From contig NZ_WIND01000004.1 in the NCBI RefSeq assembly GCF_009697225.1, forward strand, positions 197,435-261,434: a stretch of 64,000 nt of DNA, read 5' to 3'. Shown here in pieces: positions 43,299 through 52,794 of this stretch; the stretch's first letter is position 1; every line of letters begins with the position of its first letter. The notes beneath the pieces are model-generated. The model ran no database searches. It was not told the origin of the DNA and worked only from the letters and a program-made list of their open reading frames with translations. Both the position numbers and the translations under genes were made by a program. The DNA is from Halovulum marinum. GTDB taxonomy: Bacteria > Pseudomonadota > Alphaproteobacteria > Rhodobacterales > Rhodobacteraceae.

Positions 43299-44989
43299 GT
43301 GTGACTTCCGCCAACAGGCTGGAGCTGTTGCAGATCGCGGACGCCGTGGCGCGCGAGAAGATGATCGACCCGGCGCTGGTGATCGAGGCGATGGAAGAGA
43401 GCTATGCCAAGGCGGCGCGCTCTCGCTACGGGGCGGAGTACGACATCCGCGCGCATATCGACCCGAAGACCGGCGAGCTGACCATGCACCGCGTCCGCAC
43501 CGTCGTCGACGAGGTCGAGAACGGCTTTACCGAGCTGACCCCCGCGGACGCGCGCGAGTTCCTGGACGATCCCAAGGTCGGCGACGAGATCCGCGACGAG
43601 TTGCCGCCGCCCGAGATGGGCCGGATCGCCGCGCAGTCGGCCAAGCAGGTGATCATGCAGAAGGTCCGCGAGGCCGAGCGCGAGCGCCAGTACGAGGAAT
43701 TCAAGGACCGCGTCGGCGAGATCATCAACGGCCTGGTCAAGCGCGTCGAGTACGGCAACGTCATCGTCGACGTCGGCCGCGGCGAGGCGATCGTGCGCCG
43801 CGACCAGCTGATCAACCGCGAGACCTATCGCCCGGGCGACCGGATCCGCGCCTACATCCGCGACGTGCGGCTGGAGACCCGCGGCCCGCAGATCTTCCTG
43901 TCCCGCACCGCGCCCGAGTTCATGGCCGAGCTGTTCAAGATGGAAGTGCCCGAGATCTACGACGGCATCATCGACATCAAGGCCGTGGCCCGCGATCCGG
44001 GCAGCCGCGCGAAGATCGGCGTGATCAGCTATGACAACTCGATCGACCCGGTCGGCGCCTGCGTCGGCATGCGGGGGTCCCGCGTGCAGGCGGTGGTGAA
44101 CGAGCTGCAGGGCGAGAAGATCGACATCATTCCCTGGAACGAGGACCAGCCGACCTTCCTGGTCAACGCGCTGCAGCCCGCCGAGGTGACCAAGGTGGTG
44201 TTCGACGAGGACGCCGAGCGCATCGAGGTGGTGGTGCCCGACGACCAGCTGAGCCTGGCGATCGGCCGCCGCGGTCAGAACGTGCGCCTGGCCAGCCAGC
44301 TGACCGGCTTCGACATCGACATCATGACCGAGGCCGAGGAAAGCGAGCGGCGCCAGCGCGAGTTCGCCGAGCGCACGCAGAACTTCATGGACACCATGAA
44401 CGTCGACGAGATGGTGGCGCAGCTGCTGGTCTCGGAAGGATTCGAGACGCTCGAGGAGGTCGCCTTCGTCGACGTCGACGAGCTGACCTCGATCGACGGC
44501 TTCGACGAGAGCACCGCCGAGGAGCTGCAGGCCCGCGCCCGCGAGAGCCTGGAGGAGATCAACCAGAAGGCCATCGAGCACGCCCGCGAGCTGGGGGTCC
44601 AGCAGGACCTGTTTGACTATGAGGGGCTGACACCCCAGATGATCGAGAAGCTCGCCGAGGACGGCATTCTCAATCTCGAGGAATTCGCGCGCTGCGCCGA
44701 CTGGGAACTGGCCGGCGGCTATACCACCGTGGACGGCAAGCGGGTCAAGGACGACGGCCTGCTGGAGCAGTTCGACATGAGCCTGGAAGAGGCGCAGCAC
44801 CTGATCATGGGGGCGCGGCTGTCGCTGGGCTGGATCACCGAGGAGGAGCTCGCCGCCCAGATGGGCGGCGACGACGCCGAGGGCGCGGCCGACGGCGAGG
44901 GCGACGGCGAGGATGCCGATGGTACGGCCGATGCGGTCGACGAAACCGGTGGCGACGCCGGCGCCGCCCAGCAGGAGGAGACCGCCTGA
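43295..44989 (+). CDS. nusA: Transcription termination/antitermination factor NusA
   Basis: This 564-residue RNA polymerase-binding factor has an N-terminal domain (1-130), an S1 domain (about 135-200, [27 protein letters not shown]), KH domains with [19 protein letters not shown] and [16 protein letters not shown], two acidic-repeat/helix-hairpin-helix segments, and an Asp/Glu/Gly-rich tail after residue about 525. It controls pausing, termination and antitermination. In E. coli NusA represses its own operon at leader terminators, which fits the leader seen upstream. Confidence 0.97.
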   Translation: MSVTSANRLELLQIADAVAREKMIDPALVIEAMEESYAKAARSRYGAEYDIRAHIDPKTGELTMHRVRTVVDEVENGFTELTPADAREFLDDPKVGDEIRDELPPPEMGRIAAQSAKQVIMQKVREAERERQYEEFKDRVGEIINGLVKRVEYGNVIVDVGRGEAIVRRDQLINRETYRPGDRIRAYIRDVRLETRGPQIFLSRTAPEFMAELFKMEVPEIYDGIIDIKAVARDPGSRAKIGVISYDNSIDPVGACVGMRGSRVQAVVNELQGEKIDIIPWNEDQPTFLVNALQPAEVTKVVFDEDAERIEVVVPDDQLSLAIGRRGQNVRLASQLTGFDIDIMTEAEESERRQREFAERTQNFMDTMNVDEMVAQLLVSEGFETLEEVAFVDVDELTSIDGFDESTAEELQARARESLEEINQKAIEHARELGVQQDLFDYEGLTPQMIEKLAEDGILNLEEFARCADWELAGGYTTVDGKRVKDDGLLEQFDMSLEEAQHLIMGARLSLGWITEEELAAQMGGDDAEGAADGEGDGEDADGTADAVDETGGDAGAAQQEETA

Positions 44990-44993
44990 GCCG

Positions 44994-45614
44994 ATGACGT
45001 CCGGGTTTCCCCCGATGTCGCGTGGCGGTCGCAGGAAGACCGGACCCGAACCCGAACGCCGGTGCATCGCCACCGGCGCGAAGGGCGGGAAGGCCGGGCT
45101 GATCCGGTTCGTGGTCGGCCCCGACGGCCGGGTCGTTCCGGACCTGGCGGAAAAGCTGCCGGGCCGGGGCATGTGGGTCTCGGCCGATGCGGCGGCAATC
45201 GACAAGGCCGCGCGCAAGGGGCTGTTCTCGCGCGCGGCGAAGCGCGCGGTGCAGGCCGACCCGGATCTGGCCGGGCAGGTCGGCGCGCTGCTGGCGACGC
45301 GGGTGGTCGAGCTGCTGTCGCTGGCGCGCAAGGCGGGCCAGGCACTGGCCGGCCTGGAAAAGGTGAAGGCGGCGCTGGAGCAGGGCGAGGCAACCTGCCT
45401 GCTGCAGGCGGCCGACGGATCGGCGCGGGAGCGCATGAGATTGCGCCCGCCCGAAGGCGAGAATACCCATTTTACCGCGCTTACAGCGGCGGAATTGGGT
45501 TTGGCTTTCGGTCGGGATCGTGTGATACATGCGGCGCTGGTTTCAGGTGGACTCGGCGACCGCGTACGATATGAGTCGGCGCGACTGTCCGGGATGGGAC
45601 GAAATCAGGACTGA
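44994..45614 (+). CDS. YlxR-type RNA-binding protein with L7Ae-like C-terminus
   Basis: This 206-residue protein joins a DUF448/YlxR domain (about 15-85; ERRCIATGAKGGKAGLIRFVVGPDG and KLPGRGMWVSAD) to an L7Ae/L30e-like domain (about 100-190; LLSLARKAGQALAGLEKV and the weak tail). This two-domain form is usual in alphaproteobacteria between nusA and infB and is probably nucleic-acid binding. ATG 44994 follows AGGAGGAG at a rather long distance; ATG 45015 is an alternative. Confidence 0.88.
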   Translation: MTSGFPPMSRGGRRKTGPEPERRCIATGAKGGKAGLIRFVVGPDGRVVPDLAEKLPGRGMWVSADAAAIDKAARKGLFSRAAKRAVQADPDLAGQVGALLATRVVELLSLARKAGQALAGLEKVKAALEQGEATCLLQAADGSARERMRLRPPEGENTHFTALTAAELGLAFGRDRVIHAALVSGGLGDRVRYESARLSGMGRNQD

Positions 45615-45684
45615 CGCGCGCCAGCGGGCGCCGCTCGGTCGGCACGGCGGGGAACGGGTTCCCGCGGAAAGGTAAGTACTGCGC

Positions 45685-48210
45685 ATGAGCGATACGAAAG
45701 ACAGAACCGACAAGGGCAAGACACTCGGTGTTCGCGGCGGCGGGACCGAGACGAGCCACGTGAAGCAGAGCTTCTCGCATGGCCGGTCCAAGTCGGTGAC
45801 GGTGGAGCGCAAGCGCAAGCGTGTCGTCGTGCCCAAGAACGCCCCCGGTGGCGGCCGCGGCGGTGCGGGCGGCAATGCCGCCGGGCGCCAGCTGTCCGAC
45901 ACCGAGCGCGAGCGCCGGCTGAAGGCGCTGCAGGCAGCCAGGGCCGACGAGGCCCAGCGCGCCGAGCGCCTGGCCACCGAGGAGAAGGCGCGCGAGGATG
46001 AAATGGCGCGGCTGCGCGCCGAGAAGGAACAGGCCGAGCGCGAGGAGCGCGAGCGCGAGATCGCCCGCCAGCGCAAGGAGGACGAGGAGCGCGAGCGCGC
46101 TGAGCGCGAGAAGGCCGCCCTCGACACCGACAAGGCCAAGCCGGCCCGCGCCGCCGCGAAGAAGGAAGAGTCGATCGACCCGGCCGCCGCGCAGGCCGCC
46201 GCCGCGCGCGCCGAATCCGGCAAGGGTCCGGCCAAGGCGACCAAGACCGACCGCCCGCAGGAAGACCGCCGTCCGCAGCAGACGCCCAAGGGCAACAAGG
46301 GCGCCGGCGCCGACCGCCGCCGCTCGGGCAAGCTGACGATCACCCAGGCGACCGGCGAGTCCGGCCGTCAGCGCTCGGTCGCCGCGATGCGCCGCCGGCA
46401 GGAGCGCGAGAAGCGCAAGATGCAGGGCTCGAACGAGCCGCGCGAGAAGGTCGTGCGCGAGGTCCGGATCCCCGAGGCGATCGTGGTCAGCGAACTGGCC
46501 AACCGCATGGCGGAACGCACCGCCGCGGTGGTCAAGGCGCTGATGACCAGCGGCATCATGGCGACGCAGAACCAGACTATCGACGCCGAGACCGCCGAGC
46601 TGATCGTCGAGGAGTTCGGCCACAAGTCGGTGCGCGTCTCGGACGCCGACGTCGAGCAGGCGATCGCAACTTCGGATGACAATCCGCAGGATCTGCAGCC
46701 GCGCGCCCCGGTGATCACCATCATGGGCCACGTCGATCACGGCAAGACCAGCCTGCTGGACGCGATCCGCAAGACCAACGTGGTGCAGGGCGAGGCCGGC
46801 GGCATCACCCAGCACATCGGCGCCTATCAGATCACCACCGACGGCGGCGCGCTGCTGACCTTCCTGGACACGCCGGGCCACGCCGCGTTCACCTCGATGC
46901 GCGCCCGCGGTGCGCAGGTGACCGACATCGTGGTGCTGGTGGTGGCCGCCGACGACAGCGTGATGCCGCAGACCATCGAGGCGATCAACCACGCCAAGGC
47001 GGCCGGCGTGCCGATGATCGTGGCGATCAACAAGATCGACAAGCCCGGCGCCGACCCGAACAAGGTCCGCACCGAGTTGCTGCAGCACGAGGTCGTCGTC
47101 GAGAAGATGTCGGGCGAGGTGCTGGACGTCGAGGTGTCGGCGATCAGCGGCCAGGGGCTGGACCAGCTGCTGGAGAACATCGCCCTGCAGGCTGAACTGC
47201 TGGACCTGACCGCGAACCCCGACCGCCCTGCCGAAGGCGCGGTGATCGAGGCGCAGCTGGACATCGGCCGCGGCCCCGTGGCCACCGTGCTGGTGCAGCG
47301 CGGCACCCTGCGCCGCGGCGACATCTTCGTCGTCGGCGAGCAGTGGGGCAAGGTCCGCGCGCTGATCAACGACCAGGGCGAGCGCGTCGACGAGGCCGGC
47401 CCGTCGGTCCCGGTCGAGGTGCTGGGCCTGAACGGCACGCCCGAGGCCGGTGACGTGCTGAACGTGGTCGCCGACGAGGGCCGCGCCCGCGAGATCGCCG
47501 AGTACCGCGCCCAGGCCGCCAAGGACAAGCGCGCCGCCGCCGGTGCCGCGACCACGCTGGACCAGCTGCTGGCGCAGAAGAAGGCCGACGAGAACGTGTC
47601 CGAACTGCCGATCCTGGTGAAGGCGGACGTTCAGGGCTCGGCCGAGGCGATCGTGCAGGCGATGGAGAAGGTCGGCAACGACGAGGTGCGCGTGCGCGTG
47701 CTGCACTCGGGCGTCGGCGCCATCACCGAAAGCGACGTGACCCTGGCCGAGGCCAGCCGCGCGCCGATCATCGGCTTCAACGTCCGCGCCAACGCGCCGG
47801 CGCGCGAAAGCGCCAACCAGAAGGGTGTCGAGATCCGCTACTACTCGATCATCTACGATCTGGTGGACGACATCAAAGCCGCCGCCAGCGGCCTGCTGTC
47901 GGCCGAGATCCGCGAGCGCTTCATCGGCTATGCCGAGATCAAGCAGGTGTTCAAGGTGTCGGGCGTCGGCAAGGTCGCCGGCTGCGTCGTCACCGAAGGC
48001 GTCGCCCGCCGCGAGGCCGGCGTCCGCCTGCTGCGCGACAACGTGGTGATCCACCAGGGCAAGCTGAAGACGCTGAAGCGCTTCAAGGACGAGGTCAAGG
48101 AAGTCCAGGGCGGCCAGGAATGCGGCATGGCCTTCGAGAACTACGAGGACATCCGCGATGGCGACGTGATCGAGATCTTCGAGACCGAGGAAATCGAACG
48201 CACGCTCTGA
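45685..48210 (+). CDS. infB: Translation initiation factor IF-2
   Basis: This 841-residue GTPase places initiator tRNA on the 30S subunit. A short conserved N-terminus ([21 protein letters not shown]), a long charged Glu/Arg/Ala-rich linker (about 70-250), the IF2_N segment, and the G domain with GHVDHGKT (about 347), DTPGHAAF and NKIDKPG, then domains II-IV including [16 protein letters not shown]. It ends the rimP operon; the usual partner rbfA does not follow, an ATPase gene bounded by palindromes does. Confidence 0.98.
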   Translation: MSDTKDRTDKGKTLGVRGGGTETSHVKQSFSHGRSKSVTVERKRKRVVVPKNAPGGGRGGAGGNAAGRQLSDTERERRLKALQAARADEAQRAERLATEEKAREDEMARLRAEKEQAEREEREREIARQRKEDEERERAEREKAALDTDKAKPARAAAKKEESIDPAAAQAAAARAESGKGPAKATKTDRPQEDRRPQQTPKGNKGAGADRRRSGKLTITQATGESGRQRSVAAMRRRQEREKRKMQGSNEPREKVVREVRIPEAIVVSELANRMAERTAAVVKALMTSGIMATQNQTIDAETAELIVEEFGHKSVRVSDADVEQAIATSDDNPQDLQPRAPVITIMGHVDHGKTSLLDAIRKTNVVQGEAGGITQHIGAYQITTDGGALLTFLDTPGHAAFTSMRARGAQVTDIVVLVVAADDSVMPQTIEAINHAKAAGVPMIVAINKIDKPGADPNKVRTELLQHEVVVEKMSGEVLDVEVSAISGQGLDQLLENIALQAELLDLTANPDRPAEGAVIEAQLDIGRGPVATVLVQRGTLRRGDIFVVGEQWGKVRALINDQGERVDEAGPSVPVEVLGLNGTPEAGDVLNVVADEGRAREIAEYRAQAAKDKRAAAGAATTLDQLLAQKKADENVSELPILVKADVQGSAEAIVQAMEKVGNDEVRVRVLHSGVGAITESDVTLAEASRAPIIGFNVRANAPARESANQKGVEIRYYSIIYDLVDDIKAAASGLLSAEIRERFIGYAEIKQVFKVSGVGKVAGCVVTEGVARREAGVRLLRDNVVIHQGKLKTLKRFKDEVKEVQGGQECGMAFENYEDIRDGDVIEIFETEEIERTL

Positions 48211-48218
48211 CATGGCAG

Positions 48219-48238
48219 AATATGGCTTGAACCATATT
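48219..48238. repeat. Palindrome AATATGG-N6-CCATATT, left of the ATPase gene
   Basis: Perfect 7-bp arms and six-base spacer CTTGAA, nine bases after the infB stop. It is embedded in a larger perfect hairpin (48221-48234 with 48241-48254, 14-bp arms). The same arms and spacer length recur at 49385-49404 behind the gene. Confidence 0.9.
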
Positions 48239-48254
48239 ATTGGTTCAAGCCATA
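48221..48254. repeat. 14-bp perfect inverted repeat before the ATPase gene
   Basis: TATGGCTTGAACCA and its exact complement, separated by TATTAT. AT-rich within a GC-rich region. It may work as the infB operon terminator (no T-run), as the operator of the ATPase gene, or as the end of a mobile element. Confidence 0.9.
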
Positions 48255-48263
48255 CTGCGCCAT

Positions 48264-49370
48264 ATGATCGACCCCTGGCACTATCCCCGTACCGGACACA
48301 CCAAGGCGGTGATGGACCGGCTCGACACCGGGCTGACCCATGCCATCGTCATGTTCGGTCCGCGCCGCACCGGCAAGACCGAGTTCCTGCGGCAGGATCT
48401 GGCGCCCGCCGCCGCCGCCGCGGGCTGGTTCGTCGTCTATGCCAGTTTGTATGATGTGAAGGCGCCGCTGGCCGTGCTGATCCACGAGATCCAGCGCGCG
48501 CTGGCGGACCGCAAGGGCTATGTCCAGCGGCTGCTGGGCGGGCTTTCCGGCACGGGCGCGCTGAAGTTCAGCGTGCCGGTGCCGGGCACCGGCGGCGTCG
48601 AGATCTCGCTGGGCGGCGAGACCCCGGCCGAGGAGCAGGGCGCGGCGCTGGACTACCTGTTCGACCAGCTGGCGCAGAAGAAGCGCCGCACGCTGCTGCT
48701 GCTCGACGAGTTCCAGGAGATCGGCACCGCCGACACCGACGCCGCGCTGGTCAAGACGCTGCGCACCAAGCTGGACGAACTGCGGCCCAAGATCTGCACG
48801 GTGATGACCGGCTCCAGCCAGGAGAAGCTGCGCGCGGTGCTGGACGAGCGCACCGCGCCGTTCTACCGCTTCGCGACCGAGGTGCCGTTGCCGCCGCTGG
48901 ACGACGGCTTCGTCGACCACATGCTGGCGCGCTTCAGGGAAGTCACCGGCCGCAAGCTGAAGACCGGCGAGGCGATGCGGGTGTTCGAGACCTACGAGCG
49001 CAATCCGCAGCTGTTCCGGGTCTGGCTCGACCGGCGCGTGGATTATCCCGATCTCGACGCCGACGACGCGGCGCTGCGCGCCCGCGCCGAACTGGCGCGC
49101 TCGGAAGGCTTTCTGAAGATCTGGGCCGACATGACGCCCGAGCTGCGGGTGGTGACGCGGATGCTGGCCGAGCGCCAGCCGGCGATCACCGGGCAGCCGG
49201 GGTCCGAGCGTTCGGCGGCGCTGGGCCAGCCGATGACCCCGTCGCAGATCCAGACGCGGCTGAACACGCTGACCCGCAACGGCATCGCCGACAAGCTGGC
49301 GCGCGAGCGGGTGCTGACCGACCCGGCCTTTGCCGAATGGGTGCGCGCGCGGCCCGCCGAGGAATTCTGA
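48264..49370 (+). CDS. AAA-type ATPase with C-terminal winged helix, palindrome-flanked
   Basis: This 368-residue protein belongs to the archaeal-type ATPase group (COG1672/ATPase_2-like). Walker A is MFGPRRTGKTEFL near residue 33, Walker B is TLLLLDEFQEIG near residue 146, sensor I region VMTGSSQEKLR. The C-terminus (about 310-368, MTPSQIQTRLNTLTRNGIADKL) looks like a winged helix. ATG 48264 starts the family-like MIDPWHYPRTG. These ATPases are often patchily distributed and of unknown role. It stands alone behind infB, and identical palindromes on both sides suggest self-recognition or mobility. Confidence 0.87.
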   Translation: MIDPWHYPRTGHTKAVMDRLDTGLTHAIVMFGPRRTGKTEFLRQDLAPAAAAAGWFVVYASLYDVKAPLAVLIHEIQRALADRKGYVQRLLGGLSGTGALKFSVPVPGTGGVEISLGGETPAEEQGAALDYLFDQLAQKKRRTLLLLDEFQEIGTADTDAALVKTLRTKLDELRPKICTVMTGSSQEKLRAVLDERTAPFYRFATEVPLPPLDDGFVDHMLARFREVTGRKLKTGEAMRVFETYERNPQLFRVWLDRRVDYPDLDADDAALRARAELARSEGFLKIWADMTPELRVVTRMLAERQPAITGQPGSERSAALGQPMTPSQIQTRLNTLTRNGIADKLARERVLTDPAFAEWVRARPAEEF

Positions 49371-49384
49371 CAGCGCGAGCCGGA

Positions 49385-49404
49385 AATATGGTATTCACCA
49401 TATT
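49385..49404. repeat. Palindrome AATATGG-N6-CCATATT, right of the ATPase gene
   Basis: Same arms as 48219-48238 with spacer TATTCA, 15 bases after the ATPase stop, followed by a further CCATAT. The pair delimits a 1186-bp segment (48219-49404). Confidence 0.9.
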
Positions 49405-49485
49405 GATCCATATCCGCGCCGTCTGCGATGCCGGCGGCCGGCGCGTACACCGGCCGCCGCTTTGCCCGGGCCTGATCGGGGAAGC

Positions 49486-50052
49486 TCAGGCGGCCCTGCG
49501 GCCGGAGCCCCGGGCAAATTCCCGCAACGCATCGTCCAGCGGCGTGCCGAAGATGGCGTTGACGTAGTTCGACATCAGCTTCTGCGCGACGATGGCGACC
49601 ACGTCCATCACCGCGCGATTGTCGTAGCCGGCGTCGAGAAACGCCTGCATGTCGCCCGGCGACAGCTGCCCGCGCTTGTGCAACACCGCCAGGGTGAAGC
49701 AGCGCAGCGCGTCGAGCCGCGGCTCGTTCAGCGGCTCCTCGTCGCGCAGCGCCTCGGTCACCGCGTCGTCGATGCCCTCGGCCCTGGCGATCGCGGTGTG
49801 CGCCGGTACGCAGTAGTGGCAGCCATGCGCGACGTTGACGGTCTGCCAGACCACGGTGCGCTCGGTCGCGGTAAAGCCGGTGGCCTCGACCGCCAGCCGG
49901 TGCAGCGTCTGGTAGCCCTCCAGCAGCGCCGGGCTTTCGGCCATCAGCGCGTGCAGGTTGGGAACCCGGCCCGCGGCTTTGTGCGCCGCCTCGAGCAGCG
50001 GTTTCGACCGTTCGGGCGCGGTGGCGACGGTATGCAGTTGTGCGTCGGTCAT
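49486..50052 (-). CDS. Carboxymuconolactone decarboxylase/AhpD-like protein
   Basis: This 188-residue protein has the AhpD-like core with the redox motif AHGCHYCVPAHTAIA (CxxC plus His), preceded by TATERTVVWQTVNV and followed by ALRCFTLAVLHKRGQL. Such proteins are peroxidase-type thiol reductants or hydroperoxide-related enzymes. GGAAGGAG gives a strong ribosome site for ATG 50052. Directly upstream lie four 12-bp repeats. Confidence 0.9.
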   Translation of the reverse strand: MTDAQLHTVATAPERSKPLLEAAHKAAGRVPNLHALMAESPALLEGYQTLHRLAVEATGFTATERTVVWQTVNVAHGCHYCVPAHTAIARAEGIDDAVTEALRDEEPLNEPRLDALRCFTLAVLHKRGQLSPGDMQAFLDAGYDNRAVMDVVAIVAQKLMSNYVNAIFGTPLDDALREFARGSGRRAA

Positions 50053-50063
50053 GCTCGCTCCTT

Positions 50064-50111
50064 CCTTGGCAATGGCCTTGGCGATGGCCTTGGCAATGGC
50101 CTTGGCAATGG
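50064..50111. repeat. Four tandem 12-bp repeats before the AhpD-like gene
   Basis: The unit CCTTGGCAATGG occurs four times head to tail (50064-50111), the second copy with one change, ending 12 bases before the gene start. Twelve bases is four codons; an in-frame extension would read AIAK repeats, but the good ribosome site between repeats and ATG suggests an untranslated leader. Confidence 0.88.
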
Positions 50112-50275
50112 CGGTCGCGCGGTAACACGCCGCGTTGCGCCTTGACCTGTGCGCTGCGGCCCGACGCTGCAAGCGGGGCGCAAGATGACGTGAGAGGCCG
50201 TGACCGGCCGCCGCCGCCGGGTGGTATCCGCAGCCGCGGCGGCCTATATGGCGCGGGGAGCGAGCGGAGGGCGAG

Positions 50276-50833
50276 ATGAGCGACACGGATTTTCCCGGCT
50301 GGCACGGCACCACCATCGTCGCGGTGCGCAAGGGCGGCACGGTGGTCGTCGCCGGCGATGGCCAGGTGAGCCTGGGCCAGACCGTCATCAAGGGCACCGC
50401 CCGCAAGGTGCGGCGGCTGGCGCCGGGCGGCTACGAGGTGGTGGCGGGCTTCGCCGGCTCGACCGCCGACGCCTTCGCCCTGCTGGAGCGGCTGGAGGCG
50501 AAGCTGGAGGCCACCCCCGGCCAGCTGCAGCGCGCGGCGGTCGAACTGGCCAAGGACTGGCGCACCGACAAGTACCTGCAGAAGCTGGAGGCGATGCTGA
50601 TCGTCACCGACGGCAAGGAATTGCTGGTGGTCACCGGCGCCGGCGACGTGCTGGAGCCAGAACACGACGTCGCCGCGATCGGCTCGGGCGGGAACTTCGC
50701 CCTGGCGGCGGCGCGGGCGCTGGCCGACACCGACATGGACGCCGAGACCATCGCCCGGCGCGCGCTGGGCATCGCCGCCGAGATCTGCGTCTACACCAAC
50801 GGCAACATGACCGTCGAAAAGATCAGCGGCTGA
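50276..50833 (+). CDS. hslV: HslV peptidase subunit of the HslUV protease
   Basis: This 185-residue Ntn-hydrolase is the proteolytic core of HslUV. The N-terminal pro-segment is removed before the catalytic Thr in [10 protein letters not shown] (Thr12 after Gly11); [23 protein letters not shown] and [16 protein letters not shown] are conserved. It is followed by the convergent DM13 gene (11-bp overlap) and then hslU, so hslVU is interrupted by one oppositely oriented gene. Confidence 0.97.
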   Translation: MSDTDFPGWHGTTIVAVRKGGTVVVAGDGQVSLGQTVIKGTARKVRRLAPGGYEVVAGFAGSTADAFALLERLEAKLEATPGQLQRAAVELAKDWRTDKYLQKLEAMLIVTDGKELLVVTGAGDVLEPEHDVAAIGSGGNFALAAARALADTDMDAETIARRALGIAAEICVYTNGNMTVEKISG

Positions 50834-51212
50834 GCCTGGCCGAACCCAGCGGGACGTCGAATTGTTCGCACCAGATCCAGATCTCGTCATAGGCGGCCGG
50901 GTCGATCGACTCCGGCAGCCGGTAGCTTTGCGCGCCGCTGTCGGATTTCAGCGGCCCGAGGATGGTCGACGGATCGTAGCCGCCCCGGCCCAGCGCCACC
51001 TTCGGGTCGGGCGCGCCGTCGAAGCGGAAATCCTCGGCCAGGCTGACCCAGGTGGCGCCGTCCTGCACCACCAGCCCGCCGGTGCCGCTGGTAACGTGGC
51101 CGCTGGCGCCGGTGAAGCGCCCCGAGGCCAGGGTCTGCGCCCGCAGCGCGCCGCTGAACAGCGGCAGCGGGACGGCGATCAGGCCGGTGACGAAGATGCG
51201 ACGGGTGGGCAT
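50823..51212 (-). CDS. DM13-domain exported protein
   Basis: This 129-residue protein has a twin-arginine-like signal ([24 protein letters not shown]) and a DM13 domain: [37 protein letters not shown] and the conserved Cys in [19 protein letters not shown]13 domains are proposed to take part in redox or electron-transfer reactions at the cell surface. It lies on the minus strand between hslV and hslU. Confidence 0.83.
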   Translation of the reverse strand: MPTRRIFVTGLIAVPLPLFSGALRAQTLASGRFTGASGHVTSGTGGLVVQDGATWVSLAEDFRFDGAPDPKVALGRGGYDPSTILGPLKSDSGAQSYRLPESIDPAAYDEIWIWCEQFDVPLGSARLSR

Positions 51213-51382
51213 GCGGATGACTCCTTGCCGGGTACGGATGCCGGCAGCCTGCCCCGTCACTCCGCCCCGGTCCATCCGGCCTCACGCACAGTTGCCGGCG
51301 CGCGAGACCCGCGTGAGCGCGCGCCCACGGCCCCCCGACACACCCGCGCCGCGTCGCGCGCCCCGACAACGGAGCATACCCG

Positions 51383-52684
51383 ATGACCGACCTGACCCCG
51401 CGCGAGATCGTCTCCGAGCTCGACCGCTTCATCATCGGCCAGAAGGAGGCCAAGCGCGCCGTCGCCGTCGCGCTGCGCAGCCGCTGGCGCCGCCGCCAGC
51501 TGGGCGCGGACATCCGCGACGAGGTGTTCCCGAAGAACATCCTGATGATCGGCCCCACCGGCGTCGGCAAGACCGAGATCAGCCGCCGCCTGGCCCGGCT
51601 GGCCCGCGCGCCGTTCCTGAAGGTCGAGGCGACCAAGTTCACCGAGGTCGGTTACGTCGGCCGCGACGTCGAGCAGATCGTCCGCGACCTGGTCGACAGC
51701 GCCATCGTCATGGTCCGCGAGCACAAGCGCGACGAGGTCAAGGCCCGCGCCCACGACGCCGCCGAGATCCGGGTGATCGAGGCGCTGGCCGGCAAGGACG
51801 CCCGCGAGCAGACCCGCGAGATGTTCCGCAAGAAGCTGCGCGACGGGCTGCTGGACGACCACGAGATCGAGGTCGAGATCGCCGACAGCGCCAGCCCGTT
51901 CCCGGTGATGGAGATCCCCGGACAGCCCGGCATGGGCGCGATGAACCTGGGCGATCTGTTCGGCAAGGCCTTCCAGGGCCGCACCAAGAAGCAGAAGATG
52001 CGCGTTGCCGACAGCTACGATTTGCTGATCGCCGAGGAGGCCGACAAGCTGCTGGACGACGCCGAGGTCACCCGCGAGGCGATCCGCGCGGTCGAGGAGG
52101 ACGGCATCGTGTTCCTGGACGAGATCGACAAGGTCGCCACCCGCCAGGACGCCCGCGGCGGCGAGGTCAGCCGCGAGGGGGTGCAGCGCGACCTGCTGCC
52201 GCTGATCGAGGGCACCACGGTCTCGACCAAGCACGGCCCGGTGCGCACCGACCACATCCTGTTCATCGCCTCGGGCGCGTTCCACATCGCCAAGCCGTCG
52301 GACCTGCTACCCGAGCTGCAGGGCCGGCTGCCGATCCGGGTCGAGCTGCGCGCGCTGACCGAGGAGGATTTCGTGCGCATCCTGACCGAGACCGACAACG
52401 CGCTGACCCGGCAGTACACCGAGCTGATGCGGACCGAGGATGTCTCGGTCGCCTTCACCGAGGACGGCATCGCCGCGCTGGCGCGGATCGCCGCCGAGGT
52501 CAACGCCTCGGTCGAGAACATCGGCGCGCGGCGGCTGTACACGGTGCTCGAGCGGGTGTTCGAGGAGCTCAGCTTCAGCGCGCCGGACCGCGGCGGCGAG
52601 ACCGTCACCATCGACGGCCCGTTCGTCGAGGCGCAGCTGGGCGAGCTGGCGAAATCGGTGGACCTGAGCCGCTATGTCCTGTGA
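51383..52684 (+). CDS. hslU: HslU ATPase subunit of the HslUV protease
   Basis: This 433-residue AAA+ unfoldase feeds substrates into HslV. Walker A GPTGVGKT (residues 57-64), the I domain between about 105 and 230, Walker [12 protein letters not shown] (about 242), sensor region ASGAFH and the C-terminal tail SVDLSRYVL that inserts into HslV. The start is [20 protein letters not shown], as in the family. Confidence 0.97.
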   Translation: MTDLTPREIVSELDRFIIGQKEAKRAVAVALRSRWRRRQLGADIRDEVFPKNILMIGPTGVGKTEISRRLARLARAPFLKVEATKFTEVGYVGRDVEQIVRDLVDSAIVMVREHKRDEVKARAHDAAEIRVIEALAGKDAREQTREMFRKKLRDGLLDDHEIEVEIADSASPFPVMEIPGQPGMGAMNLGDLFGKAFQGRTKKQKMRVADSYDLLIAEEADKLLDDAEVTREAIRAVEEDGIVFLDEIDKVATRQDARGGEVSREGVQRDLLPLIEGTTVSTKHGPVRTDHILFIASGAFHIAKPSDLLPELQGRLPIRVELRALTEEDFVRILTETDNALTRQYTELMRTEDVSVAFTEDGIAALARIAAEVNASVENIGARRLYTVLERVFEELSFSAPDRGGETVTIDGPFVEAQLGELAKSVDLSRYVL

Positions 52685-52794
52685 ACCGGAACAATACCGC
52701 GGAATGTGACCGTCTGCCCCCGTTCCCGCCGTAGGGAAGTCGCAAATCCCGTGCTAGGGTCCGCGCGGAAAATGACCAGATCGGAAAGCACACC

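Noticed and set aside
50113..50406. N-terminal extension of the AhpD-like protein through the 12-bp repeats
   Set aside because: The frame is open, but a strong ribosome site stands right before ATG 50052 and the extension is low-complexity.
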